Assembly: GCF_904846615.1 (NCBI RefSeq)
Contig: NZ_CAJHBK010000001.1
Location: forward strand, 2,604,001-2,668,000
Reading direction: 5' to 3'
Length of the DNA stretch: 64,000 bases
Origin: Psychrobacter sp. JCM 18902
Lineage (GTDB): Bacteria; Pseudomonadota; Gammaproteobacteria; Pseudomonadales; Moraxellaceae
Shown here: in pieces, positions 1 to 9,757 of the stretch
How the letters are laid out: each line of letters begins with the position of its first letter
How positions within the stretch are numbered: the first letter of the stretch is position 1
Made by a program: the position numbers and the translations under genes
The notes under the pieces: generated by a model
What the model was told of the DNA's origin: nothing
Databases searched by the model: none
Seen by the model: only the letters and a program-made list of their open reading frames with translations

Positions 1-1
1 T

Positions 2-2251
2 GACAATCCTATCCCTAGTCGCGAACTGATACTCAGTACGATTAATGAGCATGGTGAAGTCACGCATCAACAATTGGCAAAAGCCTTTAATATTGATGAC
101 CCAGACCAGTTTGACGCTTTAGGCAATCGCCTAAAAGCCATGGCACGCGATGGACAAGTAAACCGCGACGGTCGTCCTTATCGCTATCGCACGGTGACCA
201 AGCAAGATGTCGTCAGAGGTACAGTGTCTGCACATCCTAAAGGCTTTGGCTTTGTATTATTAGGCGATATGCCAGATTTGTTTTTGCATGAAAAGCAAAT
301 GCGCTGGGTTTTCAACGGTGATACCGTAGATGCAGTCGGTACATCGACAGACAATCGTGGGCGCACAGAAGGACGTATCGTCGATGTCGTTGAACGTCGC
401 CAAAACAACTTCATTGGTACATTAGCGCGTGATGAAGATGGCTACTGTGTCGAGCTTGGTAGTCCAAATAATCACCAGCCGATTACCGTCACTGAAGAAA
501 ATGTACAAGCGATGAATGCCAAGCAAGGCTCTCCTGTTAAGGTTGATGTGATTGATTGGCCAAATCAGCATGAATTTGCGACGGGTAAAATCACCGAAGT
601 ACTGTCTGACGACAATGATCGCGAACTGATTATTGAAACCACCTTACTTAATTATGATATCCCATCAGATTTTAGCGAAGCAGCACTGAAGCAAGCCAAC
701 GATTATCAAGAACCGACTGAAAAAGATCTAAAAGGTCGTAAAGATTTGCGTGATCTGCCACTGGTGACTATCGATGGTGAAGATGCACGTGATTTTGATG
801 ATGCCGTATTCGCCGAAAAACGCTCAGGTGGCAACTATCGTGTCTTAGTTGCGATTGCTGATGTCAGTTATTACGTCACACCAAACTCGCCACTTGATAA
901 AGATGCCTACGAGCGCGGTACGTCCGTATACTTCCCGCATCGTGTGATTCCAATGTTGCCTGAAGTGCTCTCTAATGGTCTGTGCTCACTGAATCCTGAC
1001 CGTGATCGTCTTTGTATGGTAGCTGATATCAAAATATCACGAGCAGGCAAAGTGACTGGTTATGAGTTCTATCCTGCCGTCATGCACTCACAAGCACGTT
1101 TAACATATAATCAAGTAAACGCTTATCTTGAGAACCCAGAAGATAAGAGCGTACCTCACTCACTCACGGGTAATAAAGACGTCAAAAAATCTGTCGATAC
1201 CTTACATCAATTGTATGAGCTACTGCTGAAAAAGCGTGAAGAGCGCCATGCAATGGAGTTTGAAACAGTTGAGACCTACATTAAGTTCAATGAGAAAGGT
1301 GGTATCGAAGCAATCCTACCGCGTACTCGCGGTGATGCTCAAAAACTCATTGAAGAATGTATGCTGCTGGCCAATACTTGTGCAGCGAACTTTGCACTCA
1401 AGCATGACCTTCCTGTCTTATATCGTAACCATGACAAACCTGATGGCGAAAAATCAATGCGTATTCACGAATACGCAAAGAACTTTGGTTTAAGCTTCCC
1501 AGAAGAAAATCCAACGCAAGCCGATTATCAGCGCATTATTGAAGCCACCAAAGACAGACCCGATGCGATTAGTATCCACAGCATGCTGTTGCGCTCAATG
1601 ATGCAAGCAAATTATGCACCTGACAATATCGGTCACTTTGGGCTAGCTTATGACGAATATAGCCACTTTACCTCGCCGATTCGTCGTTACCCTGATTTGA
1701 TGCTGCATCGTGCCATCAAAGCAAAAGTGACCAATACTCAGCAGCCAGTAATGGACTTTTCTCTTGAAGCGGCTGGCACGCAAACCTCAGATACTGAGCG
1801 CCGTGCCGAAAAAGCCTCACGCTATGTAGAGTCTTGGCTCAAGTGTCACTATATGAAAGATCATGTTGGTGAAGAGTTCGAAGGTGTGGTTACTACAGTC
1901 ACAAGCTTCGGTTTGTTTGTCACCTTGACTGACTTATATATCGATGGTTTGGTTCACATCTCTAATGTCGGTGATGACTTCTTTGTTTACGATGAACAGC
2001 AACAACAGCTGATCGGTAAAGACAAAGGGACATTGTTCGGACTGGGCGATCGCGTTAAAGTGAAAGTTGCTGGCGTCAATATGGATCTGCTACAAATTGA
2101 CTTTGATTTAAAAGCTAAATTGCAATCTAGTGAAATGAATCAAACGAAGAGCGCGCCTTCTAAAAAAAGTACTGATAAGAAAAGTACTGATAGAAGAAGC
2201 CCCGCTAAAAAGACTGGCAGCCGTAGTAAAGGTGCAAGTAAGAAAAGCTAG
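2..2251 (+). CDS. rnr: Ribonuclease R, 5'-truncated by window edge
   Basis: 3'-to-5' exoribonuclease of the RNB family, which degrades structured RNA in the cytoplasm and is important for growth in the cold. The frame is open to the first base of the window, so the true start lies upstream; the first ATG-like codon inside the window (TTG at 74) is not the start. The visible N-terminus is the winged-helix region, followed by cold-shock/OB domains, the RNB catalytic domain, an S1 domain near the end (around bases 1870-2120) and a Lys/Ser-rich basic tail. The RNB catalytic Asp cluster (DARDFDDAV) is encoded around 780-810. A strong terminator follows directly. Confidence 0.96.
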   Translation, partial: DNPIPSRELILSTINEHGEVTHQQLAKAFNIDDPDQFDALGNRLKAMARDGQVNRDGRPYRYRTVTKQDVVRGTVSAHPKGFGFVLLGDMPDLFLHEKQMRWVFNGDTVDAVGTSTDNRGRTEGRIVDVVERRQNNFIGTLARDEDGYCVELGSPNNHQPITVTEENVQAMNAKQGSPVKVDVIDWPNQHEFATGKITEVLSDDNDRELIIETTLLNYDIPSDFSEAALKQANDYQEPTEKDLKGRKDLRDLPLVTIDGEDARDFDDAVFAEKRSGGNYRVLVAIADVSYYVTPNSPLDKDAYERGTSVYFPHRVIPMLPEVLSNGLCSLNPDRDRLCMVADIKISRAGKVTGYEFYPAVMHSQARLTYNQVNAYLENPEDKSVPHSLTGNKDVKKSVDTLHQLYELLLKKREERHAMEFETVETYIKFNEKGGIEAILPRTRGDAQKLIEECMLLANTCAANFALKHDLPVLYRNHDKPDGEKSMRIHEYAKNFGLSFPEENPTQADYQRIIEATKDRPDAISIHSMLLRSMMQANYAPDNIGHFGLAYDEYSHFTSPIRRYPDLMLHRAIKAKVTNTQQPVMDFSLEAAGTQTSDTERRAEKASRYVESWLKCHYMKDHVGEEFEGVVTTVTSFGLFVTLTDLYIDGLVHISNVGDDFFVYDEQQQQLIGKDKGTLFGLGDRVKVKVAGVNMDLLQIDFDLKAKLQSSEMNQTKSAPSKKSTDKKSTDRRSPAKKTGSRSKGASKKS

Positions 2252-2275
2252 TGTTAGCAAACACTTCAAATAATA

Positions 2276-2305
2276 AAAAGGCCAACGTCATCGTTGGCCT
2301 TTTTT
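2276..2305. terminator. Bidirectional Rho-independent terminator after rnr
   Basis: A 10-bp perfect stem (AAGGCCAACG / CGTTGGCCTT) with a TCAT loop is flanked by A-rich and T-rich tracts. It can serve rnr on the + strand and the convergent small gene ending at 2339 on the - strand. Confidence 0.9.
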
Positions 2306-2338
2306 GTGCGTGGTATTTTATAACGACTACTTAAATCA

Positions 2339-2641
2339 TTATTGCGCATTACTCATCTGGTCTAGACGTTCCTTGTCTGCTTCCTGAGCCTGATCTATTT
2401 TCGCGGTAGCATTATCGAGAATGGCTTTAGGCTGTTTGCCAAGTGGCTGGCTTGCGACATCTACTGAGCCACTTTCTACATCATCCGTATTTGGTAACGC
2501 TGTATCGGGAGATTGCTCAGATCCTGCGTCACTTATGACTAGCTCTCTATTTTTATCACGTTGATTGCCATTAATGAGGTTGAAACCTAGTAACGCAACC
2601 ATGCCCACTAGGGCGAATATAATCAAGTGTTTCATTTGCAT
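2339..2641 (-). CDS. Small membrane-anchored hypothetical protein (100 aa)
   Basis: I do not recognise a family. The protein has one hydrophobic N-terminal segment (about residues 5-24, ending GFNLING), which looks like a membrane anchor or uncleaved signal. It is followed by a polar, Asp/Ser/Gln-rich and probably disordered extracytoplasmic tail with a short helical Ala/Gln/Asp-rich end. No lipobox Cys is present. It lies between convergent rnr and the MscS-like gene on the same strand. The start could be M1 or M3; neither has a good Shine-Dalgarno sequence. It is likely real because of its length and signal-anchor composition. Confidence 0.6.
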   Translation of the reverse strand: MQMKHLIIFALVGMVALLGFNLINGNQRDKNRELVISDAGSEQSPDTALPNTDDVESGSVDVASQPLGKQPKAILDNATAKIDQAQEADKERLDQMSNAQ

Positions 2642-2724
2642 AAAAAATGTCTCGTATTTGAATGATAATCAGATATACGTTTCGTTGCATTTTTTATGCC
2701 TAGTTTTTGGCAGGTTTTTGCAAA

Positions 2725-4368
2725 TTATTCTTGCGGGCTATTATTATTCAGTAAATCAGTCTCGTCAGAGCTTTCTGCAATTTCCTGTTCAACTTTTTCC
2801 ATGAGTTTGTCGTCAGGACGAGCGTTAAGCACCTCATCAGCATTGCGACCTTGTAAAATCAATTTGGCACGAGCCTTTGCTTGTTTTTTGTCCTTATCAT
2901 CAACGCTATTATCTTCATTCTGGTTTTTATCAGTCACTTTGGGCGTGATTGGCGTAATTGTCATGTCTGACTTAGCACTATCAGTGTTAGCGTTAGCCTG
3001 CATATTCTCAAATGCTTTTTCTAAGTTACTATTAAAACGCAAACGATAAATCGGTTCAGGCAAGCTGAAGCCTTCATTTTCTAACGCATGCTTGGTCTCA
3101 CGAATGGCAATACTGCGTGCTTTTGAGAAATCCGTGTCTGATTGATCCACCCAAATTTGAAATTCCAAAATGATATTAGAATCGCCAACATTGGTAATGA
3201 CAGCCACTGCTTTTGGCTCATCTAAAACGAATGCTAATGTATATATCGCATCCAGTCCGACCTTGATAGCCGCTAATGGATCATCATTGGCATCAACGCC
3301 TAACTCAAAGGTAAATCGACGTTCTGGATTTTTGGTGTAATTTAAAATCGTTGCTTTAAATACTTCAGCATTGGGAATGCGCAACTGGTTGCCATCTAAA
3401 GTCATCAGAATAGTCGCACGTGAGGTTAGCCGTACTACAATCCCCTCTTGATTATTAATCAAAATATGATCACGTGCGCGAAATGGTTGGCGAATACTGA
3501 GCATGAGCGAGGCAATGTAATTCTCAATGGTGTCTTTGACCGCAAAACCAACGGCGATACCGATAACGCCTGCACCGCCAAGCAAAGTGCCTAAGATAGT
3601 CTCAGCACCAATCAAACTCAACGCTAAGATAAGACCGAAAACGATAAAGATGACTTTAACGGTTTGGGCAAGCAATTCGGCGACAAACGGATTGGGCGTG
3701 AGCCGTTGCCACATTTTTTTGCGATTAGACAGCCAACTACCAAACCATGTCACCAATGCAAATAGGACAATGCCGACCAATAGGAGTGGCAAGGCTTTGA
3801 CCAGATTTTTGGCTTGTGCTTTAAGACCTTGATAAACGGTAGTGACATTGTCTTGAACATCAAGGGTACGATCAATTCGATCTTCGACAGTGACCACATC
3901 TGTCAGACGATTGGTCAAATTAATGGCTTGTTGCGCTTTTTTCTCGTTCGGCGTCTCTCCGGTTAAGGTGACAACACCTTGCGTAACGCTGACATTGACA
4001 GCCTGCAGACCTTCTATTTCAGAAAAAATACCCTGAATACGTTGACGAATGTCATTGTCTTTTTGTGGAGTAGGAGTGGTTTCGATTTGCGCATTATTGG
4101 TGCTCTCACCACTGATTATGGGCGGTGGTGCTGGTTCAGGTATGACCACTGGAGATGCTGAAGCTTCCTCTTCTGAGGTCGCATCAAGTAAAGGTTTGTC
4201 AGCTGCCGGATTTTCTGCTGTATCTATCCCCAATGCAGTGGTGATACCAGTCACCTCTTCACCGGCCGCATACACTGGAAAGGCAAAAAGGATGCTTAGT
4301 AACAACAGCATTTGACCGCACGCTTTTATAAAATCGCGCATCGTTGAACGGTCAAAGTGAGTGTTCAT
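2725..4368 (-). CDS. MscS-family mechanosensitive channel with N-terminal BON domain
   Basis: Small-conductance mechanosensitive ion channel that releases osmolytes on hypo-osmotic shock. From the chosen ATG at 4368 (547 aa) there is a signal-like hydrophobic segment ending PVYA, a Pro/Glu-rich linker, a BON domain (DIRQRI to VTVEDRI) predicted to sit in the periplasm, then three hydrophobic helices. The last is the Gly/Ala-rich pore helix (LLGGAGVIGIAVGFAVKD). The MscS beta domain and an acidic/basic low-complexity tail follow. The ATG at 4368 is preferred to the one at 4404 because AAGGA lies 5 nt upstream. BON-MscS fusions are known; the exact gating role is inferred. Confidence 0.85.
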   Translation of the reverse strand: MNTHFDRSTMRDFIKACGQMLLLLSILFAFPVYAAGEEVTGITTALGIDTAENPAADKPLLDATSEEEASASPVVIPEPAPPPIISGESTNNAQIETTPTPQKDNDIRQRIQGIFSEIEGLQAVNVSVTQGVVTLTGETPNEKKAQQAINLTNRLTDVVTVEDRIDRTLDVQDNVTTVYQGLKAQAKNLVKALPLLLVGIVLFALVTWFGSWLSNRKKMWQRLTPNPFVAELLAQTVKVIFIVFGLILALSLIGAETILGTLLGGAGVIGIAVGFAVKDTIENYIASLMLSIRQPFRARDHILINNQEGIVVRLTSRATILMTLDGNQLRIPNAEVFKATILNYTKNPERRFTFELGVDANDDPLAAIKVGLDAIYTLAFVLDEPKAVAVITNVGDSNIILEFQIWVDQSDTDFSKARSIAIRETKHALENEGFSLPEPIYRLRFNSNLEKAFENMQANANTDSAKSDMTITPITPKVTDKNQNEDNSVDDKDKKQAKARAKLILQGRNADEVLNARPDDKLMEKVEQEIAESSDETDLLNNNSPQE

Positions 4369-4431
4369 AAGCATCCTTTGCTTTTTATAGATTTTCGTAC
4401 TCATCTTTCTTTACTGAATTTTCAATAATCA

Positions 4432-5169
4432 TTAACTGTCCAAATAAACTTGTGCCTCGCCCAAGTTTAACGTGCCTTCATAGATTGCGCGACCAGTAAT
4501 GATGCCTTCAATACAATCGCCATAAGGTTTCAGCAGTTCGATATCTTTCATATTGGTCACGCCGCCTGAAGCAATCACAGGCAAGCCGCCTTCACGTGCC
4601 AAATTGACAGTTTGTTCAACGTTGACGCCTTGCATCATGCCATCACGGTTGATATCGGTGTAGACAATCGACGATACGCCGACATCAGCAAATCGCTTCG
4701 CAAGCTCAGTCGCCTTAGTATCGGTCACATTTGCCCAACCATGAGTCGCGACCATGCCGTCTTTAGCATCGATACCTACAATGATATGACCCGGAAATTC
4801 GCGGCAAGCTTCTGCGACAAACTCAGGATCTTCGACCGCTTTTGTACCAATGATGATATAAGTCAAACCAGCCGTAATATATTGCTCAATGGTATTCATA
4901 TTGCGCACACCGCCGCCCAACTGAATAGGCAGATTCGGATACGCTTTAGTAATGTCATTTACCACTTGTCTATGAACGGGTACGCCGTCAAATGCCCCAT
5001 TCAAATCAACCAAATGCAGTCGACGTGCACCTTCCTCTACCCAGCGTGCTGCCATGGCCACTGGATCATTAGAAAAAACCGTATCATCCTCCATACGGCC
5101 TTGTTTTAAGCGGACACATTTACCATCTTTTAAATCAATCGCCGGGATAATGACAGGCACAGCACACAT
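4432..5169 (-). CDS. hisA: Phosphoribosylformimino-5-aminoimidazole carboxamide ribotide isomerase HisA
   Basis: Fourth step of histidine biosynthesis: an Amadori rearrangement of ProFAR to PRFAR in a (beta/alpha)8 barrel. The N-terminus has the hallmark [18 protein letters not shown] with the catalytic Asp, the second catalytic Asp is in YTDINRDGM, and the phosphate-binding motifs are QLGGGVR and ASGGV. The ATG at 5169 (245 aa) has AAGGAA upstream; the longer frame to 5250 would add an unrelated 27-residue hydrophobic extension. hisH and hisB lie about 21 kb away, so his genes are dispersed. A 26-bp inverted repeat lies 60-85 bp upstream of the start. Confidence 0.96.
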   Translation of the reverse strand: MCAVPVIIPAIDLKDGKCVRLKQGRMEDDTVFSNDPVAMAARWVEEGARRLHLVDLNGAFDGVPVHRQVVNDITKAYPNLPIQLGGGVRNMNTIEQYITAGLTYIIIGTKAVEDPEFVAEACREFPGHIIVGIDAKDGMVATHGWANVTDTKATELAKRFADVGVSSIVYTDINRDGMMQGVNVEQTVNLAREGGLPVIASGGVTNMKDIELLKPYGDCIEGIITGRAIYEGTLNLGEAQVYLDS

Positions 5170-5227
5170 ATAGCATTCCTTATAAAGCACAACAATAAAT
5201 ACATTTAGAAAAGTAAATTCAAAAATC

Positions 5228-5253
5228 AGGGTGTATTGAACGTTCAACACCCT
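5228..5253. promoter_or_regulatory. 26-bp inverted repeat upstream of hisA
   Basis: The arms AGGGTGT-AT-TGAAC and GTTCA-ACACCCT surround a perfect 12-bp palindrome (TTGAACGTTCAA), with a 2-nt bulge. There is no T-run on either side, so an operator or mRNA-structure element is more likely than a terminator. The role is unknown. Confidence 0.4.
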
Positions 5254-6181
5254 CTAAACACGCATAAAAACATCAGTCAAAAGTGACTTAATATATAGAC
5301 GAATCAAAAGCTATCCATGATAGACCCAAAATCCGCTTCGATAGATAGAAATGACCATAAAAAAACTGTCAATCATAACCATAAGTTTTAATACATTGAA
5401 TCACTGGCAACATTAGATAAATTCAATTACTGACTGGCAATTTTAGGTCAATTTAGCGTATAATCCTAGGTAAATTTTTATTTGTTTCTATGTGATAGTA
5501 ACCATGCGCTGCGCTTTTTATTGAGTCATTTATGGCTTAGTGTTGCATAGCGGCCAGGATGAGTCGAGCAGCAGCTAAGTGCATCTTTTTGATGTTGGCT
5601 GACATATTGCTAAGAAGGGTTATATTAGAAATTTCAACTGGTGGCCTCTAAACAGTCTACTCTACAGCACTAAACTCTAATGACGCCTCTTTCTTTTTTA
5701 TAGTCTCTACCGTATCACTAGCTAACTATTTTAGAACAGTCATTACTAACTGTATAGCCGCTTATTGATGTGAGTGAAATCTACTTAATAATGGCTTCGC
5801 TAGTTTGTCTGTCAACCAGTTTATCATCTATTTTGATAGATCATCTTTTGGCTGCATTCTTATCTAATCGCGTATCTATTAACAAGATACCAAACCGATA
5901 AGGGTGGTCAATTGCACTGGTGTTACAAGCTTTAATTTTCAATGAAACGTATGATAGAGCTATTGTCTACACAATCATTTTCGCTAAAGGCTTGAACGAT
6001 TGCGTTTGATTTGATGGTTTTAACATACACCTTGGTAGCCAGTCGCCACTTTGGTCATTCGAATAAGACATTAACGTGTTGTTAAGGAGTCTAAGGTCAG
6101 CGTTAATACTCTTACTAGTAGTTATGATCATGCGTTATCTTCAGAGATCCTTTGTCACTATCCTACTATAGGAAGAGAGAC
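5254..6181 (+). other. Gene-poor leader region upstream of nqrA
   Basis: About 930 bases between hisA and the nqr leader ORF hold no convincing long CDS on either strand. They contain the best sigma-70-like promoter in the gap (near 5435-5464) about 810 nt upstream of nqrA, so transcription from there would give a very long 5' UTR. The stretch could encode an untranslated regulator or a small RNA, or be decayed sequence. I recognise no known RNA family (RNase P, 6S, SRP and tmRNA hallmarks are absent). Confidence 0.5.
5435..5464 (+). promoter_or_regulatory. Candidate promoter of the nqr leader
   Basis: A perfect -10 TATAAT is at 5459-5464, and TGGCAA (4/6 of TTGACA) is at 5435-5440 with an 18-nt spacer, in AT-rich surroundings. 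It points toward nqrA and is the clearest promoter-like element in the 1.1-kb gap. Confidence 0.45.
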
Positions 6182-6280
6182 GTGGGGGCTTTATTGAATG
6201 ACGCAGATGTTCATGCTACCGATATACCAAACAGGACGTCTGGTATCGTTTTAGACTATGGACTAAGTTTTCGCTTATGA
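6182..6280 (+). CDS. Putative 32-aa leader ORF overlapping the nqrA start
   Basis: GTG start at 6182 with AGGAAG at 6170-6175 (6-nt spacing), then 32 sense codons and TGA at 6278-6280. The stop overlaps the nqrA ATG in an ATGA arrangement. nqrA has no good Shine-Dalgarno sequence of its own, whereas this ORF does, which is the classic layout for translational coupling. The peptide shows no known motif; it starts MGALLNDADV and ends LSFRL. A hairpin at 6220-6248 falls inside it. The layout is visible in the sequence; the regulatory function is inferred. Confidence 0.45.
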   Translation: MGALLNDADVHATDIPNRTSGIVLDYGLSFRL

Positions 6281-7629
6281 TTACCATCAAAAAAGGTTTG
6301 GATTTGCCCATCACCGGTGAATCATCCCGCGAGATATCTGAGCACCAACCGACACATGTCGCCGTTATTGGCTATGATTATGTGGGCATGAAGCCCACGA
6401 TGAATGTCAAAGAAGGCGATATCGTAGCAAAGGGTCAGCCCGTTTTTGAAGACAAAAAACGAGTTGGCGTTATCTATACTGCCCCTGCTGCTGGTAAAGT
6501 CGTCGCGATTAAACGCGGTGAACGTCGTGTGTTTGAGAGCCTTGTGATTGCGGTCGACCCAAACGGTGAAGAAGTAGACTTCGAGCGCTATGACTCCCAG
6601 CAACTTGCTGACCTAGACGCTGAAGTTGTTGAAACCCAACTGCTTGCCTCTGGCGAATGGACCGCGTTTCGCACGCGCCCTTATAGCCGTGCGCCAGAAA
6701 TCGGTGCCCGTCCTCATGCTATTTTTGTCACCGCTATGGATACCAATCCATTAGCATTTGACCCAATGCTGCTGATTAACGATCAGTTGCAAGCGTTCAA
6801 TGACGGACTTGCTGTCTTATCGACACTCAGCCCCAAGACCTTTGTTTGCCATCATGGTGATGCCCAGTTGACGCCAGTTGCCAAAACGGCGGCTAATAAT
6901 GTCACTGAGTATCATAGCTTTGCTGGTAAGCATCCTGCTGGTCTGGCTGGCACGCACATTCACTTTTTGCACCCAATCATGCGCGGCGTGACCGTATGGA
7001 CGATTGGCTATCAAGACGTGATTGCGATTGGTAAGCTATTCACCAGCGGTCGCTTATATACGCGCCGTATCATTAGTTTGGCAGGTCCTGCGGTCACCAA
7101 GCCACGTTTGGTGGCTACTGAGCGCGGTGCTGATATCGCTGCTCTGACCAAAGGACAGCTGGCGGCTGGCGAGAACCGTATTATTTCTGGTTCGGTGTTG
7201 TCAGGTCGCAAAGTGTTTGGCAATACGGCTTATCTTGGTCGCTTTCATAATCAAATCAGTGTGCTGCCTGAAGGGCGTGAACGTCCAGCGTTCCATTTCC
7301 TAAGTGTCGGCACCAACCGTTTCTCTAAGCTGCCTATTTATATTTCTAAGTTTTTTGGTAATAAGAAATATAACTTTACGACCACGAGTAATGGTTCACC
7401 GCGAGCGATGGTACCTATCGGGGTTTATGAAGAGGTCATGCCGCAAGATTATCTGCCGACACAGTTACTACGTGCATTAATTGTCGAAGACATGATTAGC
7501 GCCGTAGATTTGGGCGTGCTCGAATTGGACGAAGAAGATTTAGCATTATGCACCTTCGTATCTCCTGGCAAATATGAATTCGGTGATATTTTGCGTGATA
7601 ACTTGACGCGCATTGAGCTGGAGGGCTAA
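6277..7629 (+). CDS. nqrA: Na+-translocating NADH:quinone reductase subunit A
   Basis: Peripheral cytoplasmic, ubiquinone-binding subunit of the Na+-pumping NADH dehydrogenase. The 450-aa length and the N-terminal [13 protein letters not shown] signature are typical, as are the early biotin/lipoyl-like sandwich region and the conserved [20 protein letters not shown] stretch. It is the first structural gene of the operon, followed after 5 bp by nqrB. The start ATG has no clear Shine-Dalgarno sequence and overlaps the stop of a 32-codon leader ORF. Confidence 0.97.
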   Translation: MITIKKGLDLPITGESSREISEHQPTHVAVIGYDYVGMKPTMNVKEGDIVAKGQPVFEDKKRVGVIYTAPAAGKVVAIKRGERRVFESLVIAVDPNGEEVDFERYDSQQLADLDAEVVETQLLASGEWTAFRTRPYSRAPEIGARPHAIFVTAMDTNPLAFDPMLLINDQLQAFNDGLAVLSTLSPKTFVCHHGDAQLTPVAKTAANNVTEYHSFAGKHPAGLAGTHIHFLHPIMRGVTVWTIGYQDVIAIGKLFTSGRLYTRRIISLAGPAVTKPRLVATERGADIAALTKGQLAAGENRIISGSVLSGRKVFGNTAYLGRFHNQISVLPEGRERPAFHFLSVGTNRFSKLPIYISKFFGNKKYNFTTTSNGSPRAMVPIGVYEEVMPQDYLPTQLLRALIVEDMISAVDLGVLELDEEDLALCTFVSPGKYEFGDILRDNLTRIELEG

Positions 7630-7634
7630 CCACG

Positions 7635-8870
7635 ATGAAATTTTTACACAATATGTTCGATCGTATGGAGCCGTCTTTCACCAAGGGTGGCAAACACGAA
7701 AAATACTATGCTATCTTTGAGATGTTTGATACGTTTTTGCGTCAACCAAGCTCAACCACATACTCAGCATCACACGTACGCGACGGTATCGATCTAAAGC
7801 GTATTATGATTACCGTATGGTTATGTACTTTCCCAGCCATGTTTTGGGGTATGTACAACATCGGTCATCAAGCACTAACGGCGATTGCAACCCTTGGTTT
7901 GCAGCCTGAAGGCTGGCGTACCGTTATCACCAGTATGGCAGGCTATAACCCAGACAGTATCTGGGCAAGCTTCGTTTACGGGGCGATGCAATTTTTACCG
8001 ATTTATATCGTCACTTTTGCGGTCGGTATTCTCTGTGAGATTATTTTTGCTGTAGTGCGCGGCCATGAAGTCAACGAAGGTTTCTTTGTGACCTCAGTGC
8101 TGTTTGCGCTTTGTTTACCACCAGATATCCCTTTATGGCAAGTTGCCCTCGGTATTATCTTTGGTGTGGTAGTCGCAAAAGAAGTGTTCGGTGGTACGGG
8201 TAAAAACTTCCTGAACCCTGCCCTATCGGGTCGCGCATTCCTATACTTTGCGTATCCAGCCTATATGTCTGGTGACTCAGTATGGACAGCTGTTGATGGT
8301 TTTTCTGGTGCGACGCCACTTGGTCTTGCCGCGTTAGGCGTCGTTCCTCAAGACTTCGTCGACGTCTATGGTAATGCAATCACTTGGGGTGATGCGTTCT
8401 TAGGTAATATGCAAGGCAGTATCGGTGAAGTATCAACACTGGCTATCCTAATGGGTGCCGTTGTTCTACTTTGGACGCGTATTGCTTCATGGCGTATTAT
8501 GGCAGGTTGTGTAGTAGGTCTGATTGCTACTTCTCTTGTCTTTAATATGATTGGTTCTGAAGACAATATGATGATGAACCTGCCGTTTTATTGGCACTTA
8601 GTTATCGGCGGCTTCGCCTTTGGTGCCGTGTTTATGGCAACCGATCCTGTATCAGCTGCGCATACCAATAAAGGTCGCTGGGCTTATGGTATCTTGATTG
8701 GTTTTATGACGGTATTGATTCGCGTCGTGAACCCAGCTTTCCCAGAAGGCATCATGCTGGCCATTTTATTCGCCAACTTATTTGCTCCATTGTTTGATTA
8801 CTTTGTGACCCAAGCAAACATCAAACGCCAAACAGCTCGGAGGGTTCGTTATGTCCAAGCCCAAAAGTAA
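7635..8870 (+). CDS. nqrB: Na+-NQR subunit B (covalent FMN, membrane)
   Basis: Integral membrane subunit carrying covalent FMN and riboflavin, central to Na+ translocation. At 411 aa it has about ten hydrophobic helices. The covalent FMN attachment site is the Thr of [10 protein letters not shown] (encoded around 8300), matching the S-G-A-T motif that ApbE modifies. The first 20 codons include the [20 protein letters not shown] signature. It overlaps nqrC by 20 bp, consistent with coupled translation. Confidence 0.97.
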   Translation: MKFLHNMFDRMEPSFTKGGKHEKYYAIFEMFDTFLRQPSSTTYSASHVRDGIDLKRIMITVWLCTFPAMFWGMYNIGHQALTAIATLGLQPEGWRTVITSMAGYNPDSIWASFVYGAMQFLPIYIVTFAVGILCEIIFAVVRGHEVNEGFFVTSVLFALCLPPDIPLWQVALGIIFGVVVAKEVFGGTGKNFLNPALSGRAFLYFAYPAYMSGDSVWTAVDGFSGATPLGLAALGVVPQDFVDVYGNAITWGDAFLGNMQGSIGEVSTLAILMGAVVLLWTRIASWRIMAGCVVGLIATSLVFNMIGSEDNMMMNLPFYWHLVIGGFAFGAVFMATDPVSAAHTNKGRWAYGILIGFMTVLIRVVNPAFPEGIMLAILFANLFAPLFDYFVTQANIKRQTARRVRYVQAQK

Positions 8871-9756
8871 TAATGCGAAAACCATCAGTGTGGCATTGAC
8901 GCTATGCTTGGTGTGTTCCGTCTTAGTTTCAGCAGTAGCGGTTGGTCTAAAACCTGCTCAAATTGAAAACGCACGCTTAGACCGTAACAAAAACATCTTG
9001 GTCGCCGCTGGCATGTACGATGCCGAGTCTGATACAGCAGATGATGTTGCTGAACGTTTTAAAGATTTCGATGTCGAAATTATTGACTTAAGTAAAGGCA
9101 GCTACGTTGATGATGAAGCGCTAAAAGCCGCTGGCATCCCTGATCGTAATGCTTATGACGCAAGCCAAGCGACTAAGAATAAAGCACTGAGTGAAGATTT
9201 AGGCAATAATGACCCTGCTGGTATTGGTCGTAAACCCAAATATGCCAAAGTCTATGTTAAAAAAGATGACGCAGGCAAACCTGAAATGGTTGTTTTGCCG
9301 ATTCAAGGCTATGGACTATGGGGCACTATATATGGTTTCTTAACCCTTGAAAGCGATATGAATACCATCAAAGGTATCAGCTTTTATGAGCATAAAGAAA
9401 CCCCAGGTCTGGGTGCTCGTATCGAAGAGCCAGAGTGGCGTGCGAAGTGGAGCGGTATCCACTCATATGACGAAAATGGTAATGTTGCCACTGGTGTGAC
9501 CAAAGCGGGTACACCAAAAGAAAACTGGGTCGATGGTATCAGTGGTGCAACCTTGACCGGTCGCGGTGTCAGTAACATGATTCAGTTTTGGTTGGGTGAG
9601 CAAGGTTATAAGCCTTATTTAGATACGCTACGTAAAGAGAGTGGTCAAGCGATTGATAATGCGGCAGATACAAAAGCTGCGCAATCAACGCTGAGCGCTC
9701 AACCTGAAACCGAACTGGCAGCCAAACGACCAGTAGCAAACGGCAAGGAGGCATAA
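8851..9756 (+). CDS. nqrC: Na+-NQR subunit C (covalent FMN)
   Basis: Single-pass membrane subunit with a periplasmic FMN domain. The N-terminal helix is about residues 12-30. The covalent FMN Thr lies in [12 protein letters not shown] (around base 9545), the target of ApbE. The start at 8851 lies inside the end of nqrB and has a strong CGGAGGG Shine-Dalgarno sequence. At 301 aa it is slightly longer than many homologues because of an Ala-rich C-terminal tail after about residue 260. Confidence 0.97.
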   Translation: MSKPKSNNAKTISVALTLCLVCSVLVSAVAVGLKPAQIENARLDRNKNILVAAGMYDAESDTADDVAERFKDFDVEIIDLSKGSYVDDEALKAAGIPDRNAYDASQATKNKALSEDLGNNDPAGIGRKPKYAKVYVKKDDAGKPEMVVLPIQGYGLWGTIYGFLTLESDMNTIKGISFYEHKETPGLGARIEEPEWRAKWSGIHSYDENGNVATGVTKAGTPKENWVDGISGATLTGRGVSNMIQFWLGEQGYKPYLDTLRKESGQAIDNAADTKAAQSTLSAQPETELAAKRPVANGKEA

Positions 9757-9757
9757 C

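Noticed and set aside
4049..4315. Open frame of 88 codons on the + strand inside the mscS-like gene
   Set aside because: It is antisense to a well-supported coding region, has no ribosome-binding site and its codon pattern mirrors the real gene.
5465..6170. Known structural RNA (RNase P, 6S, SRP, tmRNA) in the nqr leader
   Set aside because: None of the diagnostic conserved sequences of these RNAs could be found by eye.
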